DNA of 13,066 nt from the NCBI GenBank assembly GCA_964392655.1, contig CAYMQY010000124.1:1-13066 (forward strand), read 5' to 3'. Under the pieces are notes generated by a model. That model had not been told where the DNA came from. It worked only from the letters and a program-made list of their open reading frames with translations, and searched no databases. Each line of letters opens with the position of its first letter. Position 1 is the stretch's first letter. Position numbers and translations under genes: made by a program. The DNA comes from M3007 sp964392655 (GTDB lineage: Bacteria; Bacteroidota; Bacteroidia; Chitinophagales; Saprospiraceae). Shown here piece after piece: positions 6,486 through 13,066 of this stretch.

Positions 6486-9400
6486 TCATTGTTTCACAAA
6501 ATGCCCATGCCACGCCCGTGCCATGCCGGTTAACAACACCCGGTACACGCCCGGCGGGAAATGGCTGATCGTAACTGCCGCCTCACTGCCGGTCAACTCA
6601 TTGCTCTGAAACACAATTTTGCCGGACAGATCAAAAATTGCCAAGCGGCTGCCCGGCGCATGCGGCAGCGCAATACGAATCGTCTCAGAAGCCGGATTCG
6701 GGCGTATTTCCAGCGCAGGTTCGGCCCCCGGCGCCGGAGCCAAACTGCTCGTATAGGAAAACACGCCGGTTCCGCTGCTCACAGGCACCTGCTGGCCGTC
6801 GCTTGTCAACGCCAGATCGTTGCGGGCAAAAATCTGAAACGAATCGGTATTTCCGGCAGCCGGCACAAACCGCAACGTTCCGATCTGTCCGGAACCGGTT
6901 GCATTGACACCGTCGGTACGGGTCATGGCTACCTGCAGAGCCGTCGGGTGTTCCAGCGTCCAGAACGACGTCCACAGGTTGTTTCCAGGCGTACCAAACC
7001 AGCCCGCCACCGGCGTGAATGTCAAACTGTCGGGCGATACCGGCGCCGGTTGAAAACCGATCGTGAGTGCGATACCGTACAGGTTTACCGGCAATCCGCC
7101 TGCATCTTCGAGATGCACATCTGCCGTAACTGCTTCGCCGGGTTTGATCACCGGCGGGATGTTTTTGAACACTAATCGCACATCGGCGCGATCTTCGATA
7201 CCGGCAAAAAAGTGGATTCTGGAAAAATTTTGCACGATGGCAAGGGTATCGGCTGCTGTTATGTCGCCGCTCCCGTTGCTGTCGCTGTGTTTGGCGTTGA
7301 CACCGGCAATTGCAGCCGGCCAGTTCTGGGCCAGTTTTGGCGACCAAGTGATGTTTTGGTCTGTGCGCGCAGGGCCGCCGAGTTGTTGTCCGGCACCAAG
7401 GCCCACGTACAGCCAGTCGAGGTGGTTGACGGTTTTGTCTGCGTTGGCATCGCCGGGCCACACGAAGGCGTCGGCAGGAAGGCTTCCGGCTTCGTCGGCG
7501 CCCGCGCAGGGCGCAAGCAAGTCGCGGTACCCGTAATCCACGTCGAACGGAATTTCCGGCAGGTAGTTTTGCACGCGCGGCAATAGGCTGTCCACCGGCG
7601 CCAGATGCAGGTCGTATCCGGTGCCGTCCACCTCGTATTGGTAAAGCGGGTCGGCGTAGGCGCTGTTCAGGTCAAAACCGGTGGAATCCTGCCAGGCGTT
7701 CAGGCTCATCGGTACAGTCAGACCGAATTTGGGCAGATGCAGCCCCGAATTGTCAAAACGGTTAAAATCAATCGTTTCGGCTACCATACCGGGGCCAAAG
7801 TTGTATGCATTTCTCAGGTTGGAAAACAGGTTGTTCTGGATGTTCAGCCCGGTGGTATTATCCGACTGCATTCCACTTGTGGAGTAATGCGCCGAAAGCA
7901 CCGGTTGGGCTGAGAAAAAGGTGTTGTGCCACACCCGTATCCATTGCGAATTAAAAATTGCCAGCATGGTGGTTGCCATCGGATCGGTGCTGTTGCTGAA
8001 GATGTTATTGACAATCCAGACAGGCTCCTGTTCTGTCCCGGCAAACTGGCCGTCAATAGCTGCGACATTGATGTCCTGAAACCAGTTGTTCAGAATCCGG
8101 CTTCCAGGGCCGAATCTGGGAATGATACCGGTTCGGAAGCCGAAGTTGTTGTTTTCCACCGCGGCTTTTTTGAACCCGGTGAACCTCAGATGTACGTAAG
8201 GGTCGGTTGTATTGTTCGGATCTTTCGGATTCTCTACGATATTGTTCCGGAAAATCAGCCGGGTATCTTGATCTGTGAGCAGCAAAAAGTTGAGCGGTTT
8301 AACCCGGCAGTACTCCAGGGCAATCGTATCGCCCGAAAAATAAGGGCCGTTCAAATTCGCCAAAGCACAGCGCTCAAAACGGATTGCTTTGTTGTTCAAA
8401 AGGTGTGCATCCAGTCTGAATGATACGTCGTTTGCTTTCAAATACGCGGGGAATATGCGCACGCCGGTTGTTCCTGCATTGAAGTTCGGCACATCATCCA
8501 GAAATACCGAATCCCGCTTCCCGGCTACGGATGTAAGCAGCAATGGATGTTGCGCTGAATTACCGGGTATGCTGTCAATTGTGCATACGGCATCGTGCCG
8601 CCCCGTCTGGAATTGTACCTCCACCGGAGCACACATGCCTGATTTACTCAAGGCTGCCGCCGCCTCGGCAAGTGTCGGAAAATTAGCGTTGTTTGCACCA
8701 ATAGTGTACACGCCGCCCATCGGACGCCGCAAACCAGGCAACAATTTGGCATTGTTGGCCGGCTGCACCTCGTACCGGTGTGCCACGCTTACCTGGAGGT
8801 CTTCGCCGGCATAGTCGAAAAAATACCGCCCGATGGTAATCCAGTCGGTCGTGTCGCCGGGCGACAAAATGCCGGACCACTCGTATGGCGGTTGCGCGAC
8901 GCCCTGCACCGACCAGGTGATTTGGGCTGAATAAGTGGCGGGCCGAACCGACTGCACGTTGGAGATTTTTATCCGCACCTCGGGTATTCCGTGACAGTTG
9001 CCCGAGCCATCCTGCACGGCGGCAATGGCCAGATCGCCCCTTGCGCCAAAGCACTCCGCCGCGCCGAGATCGGGCGCCGCGTCGCGCTGCTCGCCGTACA
9101 CATCGTCGGGGACAAGCGACAACAGGTTCAGCCCTCCGTCGGCCAGACTTGTTTGTTCAAAACGCAGGTAATCGCTGAAAAACACAAATTCGGGATCCAC
9201 AGAAACCGATGCAGTGTCCAATTTCAAGACACTCTGCCAACCGGCGCCGGGGTAGGTGTTGTTGTCGTACCAGGCAGCCGGGTTGCCGTGCGCGGCGTAG
9301 TAGTTGTTGTTCTGGGAAATCAGTGTTTTGCAATCGGCATGGAACGCCATACCGGTTCCGAGGTTGACGAAATTGTTGTTGTACGCCGTAACCGTACCAA

Positions 9401-10682
9401 GTGGAAACGGCCCCGTCTTCCGGATGGTCACAGCCGTTGTCGGGTATTCCTGAAAAACCGTGTTGTGGTAGAGTTCGATTTCGCTGGTGGAGTCCATCCA
9501 GATTTCAAAAAGCGGCAACTGCGAGCCGGGATCGGCGACCACGTTGTTGGCCAAAAAGGCTTTTTTTGAACTGATGGACAAGCCGACGTTTTGGGTCTGG
9601 TCGCCGGAGTAATCAATCATCCGGTTTCCGGTGAATTTCAGCGACGGCCCGCCGACGGTCAGGTAGCCTTTGATGACGTTGTTGGCCAACACAGCATTCT
9701 GCAGACTTCCCAGACTTAGTTGGGTGTTGCCGCCGCCCAGTCGTTCGAATGTACACCCCCGGATTTCCCAGCCGGAGCGGGTCGGCTCGCCCGGGTTTAC
9801 GGCTGCATTTATCGCCGCGCCGGAGGCTTCCACCCGGCAATTGGTCATGGTGAAGCCATCGGCACTTTGTCCGAGGTTGATACCGGCACTGTTGATCACC
9901 CGGATGTCGCAGTGGTCAAGGTGCAGGTCATTGCAGTTTTGCAGGGAAAAAGCCGGGATTCCGTTGCTTTCCACATACAGGTTTCGAAAAGTCATCCGGT
10001 CAACATTGGACAATGAAAACCGCCCGAATACCCGGGCCTCACCCGGAACGTGCGCAGCAAAAGTGATCGGGTTTTGGGTGCCTGCGCCCGGCAGGCCACT
10101 AAACACCGACAGCGTACCGGCGTAGTAGTCACCGGGTTCCACCCAAAAGGTGACGGCGCCACAAACGCCCCACTGTTTCAGGGCATCGAAGGCTGATTTG
10201 AAATCCGGGAATCGGTCGCTGTTCGGCCCCAGCGCGTATTCCCCGCTCAGGCCCTGCCAGATTTGGAGGCCTGTTCGGGTAAAAGCCTCTGCCGGAACAG
10301 ATTCGCCGTTGGCCTCCAGAAGTTCCAGAATGACATCGTTCACCGCAGCAGGCACCGGTATTTTTTCCAGAACAATGGTTTGAGCCGGGAAGGGCGCCAG
10401 CACCAACGGGCCTTTCCAAACGATGTTTTTGTAAAAAACCGAATTGATCGTGATGGCAATTTTCAGGGAATCCAGCGTCAGCGTGGTGGAGCCGAGGTTG
10501 TTGACATAGAGTTCAACGGCAGCGGAATCGCCGGCACAAAGCACACCGGTGCTGCTCACGATGTGAGCGCCGGAAATTCCAATGTTTGGCGCCGAGGCAG
10601 CGGCAGACCAAAACGGTGCGGTAAAAATGAAAAGACCGGCGAGGCCGGTACGGAAGACGGGCAAATGGCGGAGTAAAAACAT
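6486..10682 (-). CDS. Large secreted beta-helix protein with duplicated modules, dockerin- and cohesin-like domains and T9SS sorting signal
   Basis: The product is 1398 residues. A signal peptide spans about residues 1-31 (hydrophobic core TGLAGLFIFTAPFW, cut near ASA). Then comes a twofold repeat. Ig/CARDB-like domain (about 32-140) plus right-handed parallel beta-helix (about 149-545) is followed by a second Ig-like domain (about 549-640) and second beta-helix (about 658-1065). The helices open alike (YALGPNSDRFPDFKSAFDAL, YTIGANNANFPTLAEAAAAL) and close with DLGAAE and CAGADE. Asn ladders (LANNV, NNNF, NNWF, NNIF, NNLF) mark the coils. Residues 1077-1155 form a dockerin-like pair of calcium loops (GDANADKTVNHLD, DSNGSGDITAAD), residues about 1167-1308 a cohesin-like beta domain, and 1325-1398 a T9SS type A sorting domain (RPNPASE, GVYRVLL). 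It is probably attached to the cell surface or released. Beta-helices often bind or cleave polysaccharides, but no catalytic residues can be named. It is a single-gene unit. Confidence 0.9.
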   Translation of the reverse strand: MFLLRHLPVFRTGLAGLFIFTAPFWSAAASAPNIGISGAHIVSSTGVLCAGDSAAVELYVNNLGSTTLTLDSLKIAITINSVFYKNIVWKGPLVLAPFPAQTIVLEKIPVPAAVNDVILELLEANGESVPAEAFTRTGLQIWQGLSGEYALGPNSDRFPDFKSAFDALKQWGVCGAVTFWVEPGDYYAGTLSVFSGLPGAGTQNPITFAAHVPGEARVFGRFSLSNVDRMTFRNLYVESNGIPAFSLQNCNDLHLDHCDIRVINSAGINLGQSADGFTMTNCRVEASGAAINAAVNPGEPTRSGWEIRGCTFERLGGGNTQLSLGSLQNAVLANNVIKGYLTVGGPSLKFTGNRMIDYSGDQTQNVGLSISSKKAFLANNVVADPGSQLPLFEIWMDSTSEIELYHNTVFQEYPTTAVTIRKTGPFPLGTVTAYNNNFVNLGTGMAFHADCKTLISQNNNYYAAHGNPAAWYDNNTYPGAGWQSVLKLDTASVSVDPEFVFFSDYLRFEQTSLADGGLNLLSLVPDDVYGEQRDAAPDLGAAECFGARGDLAIAAVQDGSGNCHGIPEVRIKISNVQSVRPATYSAQITWSVQGVAQPPYEWSGILSPGDTTDWITIGRYFFDYAGEDLQVSVAHRYEVQPANNAKLLPGLRRPMGGVYTIGANNANFPTLAEAAAALSKSGMCAPVEVQFQTGRHDAVCTIDSIPGNSAQHPLLLTSVAGKRDSVFLDDVPNFNAGTTGVRIFPAYLKANDVSFRLDAHLLNNKAIRFERCALANLNGPYFSGDTIALEYCRVKPLNFLLLTDQDTRLIFRNNIVENPKDPNNTTDPYVHLRFTGFKKAAVENNNFGFRTGIIPRFGPGSRILNNWFQDINVAAIDGQFAGTEQEPVWIVNNIFSNSTDPMATTMLAIFNSQWIRVWHNTFFSAQPVLSAHYSTSGMQSDNTTGLNIQNNLFSNLRNAYNFGPGMVAETIDFNRFDNSGLHLPKFGLTVPMSLNAWQDSTGFDLNSAYADPLYQYEVDGTGYDLHLAPVDSLLPRVQNYLPEIPFDVDYGYRDLLAPCAGADEAGSLPADAFVWPGDANADKTVNHLDWLYVGLGAGQQLGGPARTDQNITWSPKLAQNWPAAIAGVNAKHSDSNGSGDITAADTLAIVQNFSRIHFFAGIEDRADVRLVFKNIPPVIKPGEAVTADVHLEDAGGLPVNLYGIALTIGFQPAPVSPDSLTFTPVAGWFGTPGNNLWTSFWTLEHPTALQVAMTRTDGVNATGSGQIGTLRFVPAAGNTDSFQIFARNDLALTSDGQQVPVSSGTGVFSYTSSLAPAPGAEPALEIRPNPASETIRIALPHAPGSRLAIFDLSGKIVFQSNELTGSEAAVTISHFPPGVYRVLLTGMARAWHGHFVKQ

Positions 10683-10715
10683 ATCGGTTATGGTGATTGA
10701 GTTTCAAAAGAAAAT

Positions 10716-10723
10716 CAAAAGTA
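10716..10723 (-). promoter_or_regulatory. Putative -7 promoter element of the beta-helix gene
   Basis: On the minus strand TACTTTTG matches TAnnTTTG exactly and lies 33 bp before the ATG at 10682, leaving room for a leader of roughly 25-28 bases. No clear -33 TTG is seen at the usual distance. It lies downstream of the pckA terminator, consistent with separate transcription of the secreted-protein gene. Confidence 0.4.
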
Positions 10724-10776
10724 ACCGGTGACGTCTGTTCATACCTGGATATTTCCGGTTTTAACCACTCCCGGAC

Positions 10777-10818
10777 AAAAAATCCGCGTTCCTCCCACAC
10801 CGGGCGAAACGCGGATTT
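10777..10818 (-). terminator. Intrinsic terminator of pckA
   Basis: On the minus strand an 11-bp perfect stem (10818-10808 pairing with 10790-10780, core CCGCG/CGCGG) with a 17-base loop runs into six T's (10782-10777). It begins 35 bp beyond the pckA stop. This is the clearest Rho-independent terminator in the window and separates pckA from the downstream secreted-protein gene. Confidence 0.85.
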
Positions 10819-10853
10819 ACCAACAGCCAACGGCAAAAAGCCAACAACCCCAC

Positions 10854-12467
10854 TTACTTCGCTTTCGGCGCAGCCGCCAGAATCTCCGGCTTGGCTTCGT
10901 CGGCAAACTTGGCGAAGTTGGATACGAACTCGTGCGCCAACTGGTTCGCTTTTGCGTCGTAGGCTGCTTTGTCGGCCCAGGTATTGCGCGGGTTGAGAAT
11001 CTCGGAAGGCACATTCGGGCAGGAGGTCGGCATGGACAGTCCGAACACGTCGTGTGTCACAAACTGGGCATGGTCGAGGTCGCCGCGCAGGGCGGCGGTA
11101 ATCATGGCGCGGGTGTAGCCGAGTTTGATGCGGCTGCCCACGCCGTACGAGCCACCGCTCCAGCCGGTGTTGACGAGCCACACGTTGGCTTTGCTCTTGC
11201 GCAGTTTTTTACCCAACAAGTCGGCGTATTTCGTGGGGTGTAGCGGCAGAAACGGTGCGCCGAAGCAAGCCGAGAAGGTCGTCTTCGGGTCTTTCACACC
11301 GACTTCCGTACCAGCCACTTTGGCGGTGTAGCCGCTCACGAAGTGGTACATGGCCTGCTCGGGCGTGAGTCTGCTGATGGGCGGAAGCACGCCGAAGGCG
11401 TCGCAGGTGAGGAAGAAAATATTTTTCGGATTGCCGGGCGCATTGCTCGTGGGCACGGCATTGCTGATGAAATGGATCGGGTACGACACGCGGGTATTTT
11501 CCGTGATGCTGCGGTCGGCATAGTTCACCTCGCGGGTGCCTTCGTTGAACGCGATGTTTTCCAGAATGGCGCCGTGGCGGATAGCGCGGAAAATGTCCGG
11601 CTCTTTTTCCTCGGTCAGGTCAATCGTTTTGGCGTAGCAGCCACCTTCGAAGTTGAACACCTCGGTGTCGCTCCAGGCGTGCTCGTCGTCGCCGATGAGC
11701 GGGCGGTGCGGGTCGGCGCTGAGCGTCGTTTTACCCGTGCCGGAAAGACCGAAGAAAAGGGCGATGTCGCCGTTTTCGCCCACGTTGGCCGAGCAGTGCA
11801 TGGGCAGGGCGTTGGTCTTGGTAGGCAACACGAAGTTGATGACCGAGAAAATACCTTTTTTGATTTCGCCGGTATAGCCGGTGCCGCCGATGAGCAGGCG
11901 TTTTTTCTTCACGTTGATGATGGCAAAGTTGTGCTGACGGGTGCCATCCACAGCCGGATCGGCCTTGAAACCGGGCGCGCAGAGGACGGTCCAGTTCGGG
12001 TCGAACGTGAGCAGGTCTTCCTTGCCCGGGCGGCGGAACATGTTGTAGGCAAACTGGTTGCTCCAGGGATATTCGGTGATAACCCGGATCTTGAGGTGGT
12101 ACAGCGGATCAGCGCTGGCGTTGGCTGTCACATCGCGCACATACAGGTCTTTTTTGCGCAGGTACGAGCAGGCTTTGCGCCAGAGTTGGTCAAATTTTTT
12201 CGCGTCGAAGGCTTTGTTGACCTTGCCCCAGTGGACCTTGTTTTTGGTTATGCTGTCCATCACGATGAAGCGGTCTTCCGGCGAGCGTCCGGTGAATTCG
12301 CCGGTGTTGATGACCAGCGCGCCGCTGTCGGCCAGTTTGCCCATTCCTTTGGCGATGGTGTGTTCGATGAGTTCTTCCGGGGAAAAATTCCAGTGCGCGG
12401 TTTTGTAGCCCTTCAGCCCGACGGATTCGAGCGAAGCGGCTGGGTTGCGAAGTCCAACTTCTTGCAT
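10854..12467 (-). CDS. pckA: Phosphoenolpyruvate carboxykinase (ATP)
   Basis: The enzyme converts oxaloacetate and ATP to phosphoenolpyruvate, CO2 and ADP, the first committed step of gluconeogenesis; in fermenting Bacteroidota it can run the other way. The ATG at 12467 gives 537 residues, the family's usual length, and begins before the conserved GYKTAHWNFSPEEL. The frame stays open to an ATG at 12680, but those 71 residues are proline-rich and unlike the family. Motifs: substrate-binding TGEFTGRSPEDRF (55-67), metal/phosphate region TGYTGEIKKG (196-205), H224 in PMHCSANVG, the P-loop GLSGTGKTTLS (240-250), the metal-binding kinase-2 motif LIGDDEH (257-263) and the later NTRVSYP (324-330). 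The P-loop and GDDEH mark the ATP type, not the GTP type. A terminator follows the stop. The gene is alone and divergent from the secreted-protein gene at 12675. Confidence 0.97.
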   Translation of the reverse strand: MQEVGLRNPAASLESVGLKGYKTAHWNFSPEELIEHTIAKGMGKLADSGALVINTGEFTGRSPEDRFIVMDSITKNKVHWGKVNKAFDAKKFDQLWRKACSYLRKKDLYVRDVTANASADPLYHLKIRVITEYPWSNQFAYNMFRRPGKEDLLTFDPNWTVLCAPGFKADPAVDGTRQHNFAIINVKKKRLLIGGTGYTGEIKKGIFSVINFVLPTKTNALPMHCSANVGENGDIALFFGLSGTGKTTLSADPHRPLIGDDEHAWSDTEVFNFEGGCYAKTIDLTEEKEPDIFRAIRHGAILENIAFNEGTREVNYADRSITENTRVSYPIHFISNAVPTSNAPGNPKNIFFLTCDAFGVLPPISRLTPEQAMYHFVSGYTAKVAGTEVGVKDPKTTFSACFGAPFLPLHPTKYADLLGKKLRKSKANVWLVNTGWSGGSYGVGSRIKLGYTRAMITAALRGDLDHAQFVTHDVFGLSMPTSCPNVPSEILNPRNTWADKAAYDAKANQLAHEFVSNFAKFADEAKPEILAAAPKAK

Positions 12468-12574
12468 GGGTGCTGTTTTAGATTGGTTAGGCAATGTTTT
12501 GCGATGTTGTGGTGGTGGCGGCGCAAGGTATTTCTCCGTTTTCAGACACGGGAAAGCCGTGTCGCCAACGCGGG

Positions 12575-12583
12575 GCGAAGATA
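12575..12583 (-). promoter_or_regulatory. Possible -7 promoter element of pckA
   Basis: On the minus strand TATCTTCG followed by C is one mismatch from TAnnTTTG. A start just downstream would give a leader of about 100 bases before the ATG at 12467, longer than at other genes here. No -33 element at the right distance is seen, so this is tentative. Confidence 0.3.
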
Positions 12584-12662
12584 CGGTTCGAGAGGAAAAA
12601 GCATCGGGTTGATTTTTTTCAGAATCAAGCCATTTGCTGTTAATCGGGTGTGGCGCAAGCGC

Positions 12663-12670
12663 TACCTTTC
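12663..12670 (+). promoter_or_regulatory. Putative -7 promoter element next to the start of the rightmost gene
   Basis: TACCTTTC is one base from TAnnTTTG and is followed by GCCC and the ATG at 12675, nearly the same layout as the cysS promoter (TACCTTTG, CACCC, ATG). It suggests a leaderless or nearly leaderless transcript. Confidence 0.4.
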
Positions 12671-12674
12671 GCCC

Positions 12675-13066
12675 ATGCAACGTTTCAGATTTCTACTTTT
12701 CATAGCGCTTTCGTTCGACCTGGCAGCACAAACCGGCTCGGTCACCGTCCGGGCTACCGAGTATTGTTTCGATCCTGCCGGAACGCCGTTGGCAAATTTC
12801 AACGCTCGCGTAGAGGTGAAACCGGTTGACGGCAGCCCGTACACCATCGAAAAGGCATGTGCCGGCACCTGCGTATTCGACAACCTGCCGGTGGGCAGCA
12901 CGCTGGTTTTTACGGCCACAAAACATGACGAAATCAAGTACGCCGTAAACACGAACGACCTGGTTTTGCTGAGCAAGCATCACAACGGCGTCGAGCCGCT
13001 GACCCATCCGGCGTTGCTCATCGCCGCCGACGCCAACTGCGACGGCAAGGCCGACACCAAGGATAT
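12675..13066 (+). CDS. Secreted protein with signal peptide and start of a dockerin-like module (3' end outside window)
   Basis: The frame is open from the ATG at 12675 to the window edge, giving 130 complete codons. Residues 1-18 are a signal peptide (MQRFRFLLFIALSFDLAA) with cleavage near AAQ. The next 75 residues look like a beta-sandwich or carboxypeptidase-regulatory-like domain, with three cysteines (YCFDPAG, KACAGTCVFDNLPVG) that may form a disulfide. Then comes VNTNDLVLLSKHHNGVEPL followed by ADANCDGKADTKD, a calcium-loop pattern typical of dockerin-like repeats in Bacteroidota surface proteins. A T9SS sorting domain would be expected downstream but is not in the window. The protein is probably exported and anchored at or released from the cell surface. 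The role is unknown. It shares a 207-bp divergent intergenic region with pckA. Confidence 0.8.
   Translation, partial: MQRFRFLLFIALSFDLAAQTGSVTVRATEYCFDPAGTPLANFNARVEVKPVDGSPYTIEKACAGTCVFDNLPVGSTLVFTATKHDEIKYAVNTNDLVLLSKHHNGVEPLTHPALLIAADANCDGKADTKD

Noticed and set aside
5339..6568. Long open frame on the plus strand (about 409 codons) opposite cysS
   Set aside because: It is the reverse-frame shadow of the cysteinyl-tRNA synthetase; composition is biased and no domain is recognisable.
12468..12680. In-frame upstream extension of pckA to an ATG at 12680
   Set aside because: The extra 71 residues are proline-rich and unlike PEP carboxykinases, they would overlap the start of the divergent gene, and the ATG at 12467 gives the usual family length.

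Overview
The window looks like a chromosomal segment from a GC-rich member of the Bacteroidota, probably of the Saprospiraceae/Saprospirales type. Three things support this. One large secreted protein ends in a type IX secretion (T9SS) type A sorting domain. Genes lack Shine-Dalgarno sequences, and several are preceded by the Bacteroidota -7 promoter element (TAnnTTTG or close variants). The mixture of dockerin-like, cohesin-like and parallel beta-helix modules is typical of cell-surface proteins in this group. No rRNA, tRNA, CRISPR array, insertion sequence or phage gene is visible. The assignment below family level is inference.

Layout from left to right. (1) At 1-1559 (+) are two overlapping genes for multi-pass membrane proteins; the first is cut by the window edge, and they share an ATGA stop/start overlap. 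(2) At 1640-2779 (+) is an AAA-type ATPase with a C-terminal nuclease-like fold (ATPase/DUF4143 type). It is preceded by a perfect 14-bp inverted repeat that overlaps its apparent promoter. (3) Converging on it is an unrecognised 223-residue soluble protein (2788-3459, -). (4) The 245-bp gap 3460-3704 holds a 139-bp element bounded by perfect 42-bp inverted repeats. (5) At 3705-6310 (-) is a two-gene unit: cysteinyl-tRNA synthetase (cysS) followed 5 bp later by a cytoplasmic trypsin-like protease fused to a zinc ribbon and a C-terminal alpha/beta domain. (6) The gap 6311-6485 holds the cysS promoter and a short palindrome. (7) At 6486-10682 (-) is a 1398-residue secreted protein with two copies of an Ig-like plus beta-helix unit, then dockerin-like, cohesin-like and T9SS sorting modules. 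(8) At 10683-10853 there is a clear intrinsic terminator for pckA. (9) At 10854-12467 (-) is ATP-dependent phosphoenolpyruvate carboxykinase (pckA). (10) At 12675 to the right edge (+), divergent from pckA, is the start of another secreted protein with a signal peptide and the beginning of a dockerin-like calcium-binding loop.

Apart from the cysS-protease pair and the membrane-protein pair, the genes look like independent transcription units. cysS and pckA are housekeeping genes; the rest are accessory or surface functions. I do not see a convincing new multi-gene system. The items most worth checking are the 42-bp inverted-repeat element, the protease/zinc-ribbon fusion, the inverted repeat over the ATPase promoter, and the nearly leaderless promoter layout at several starts.
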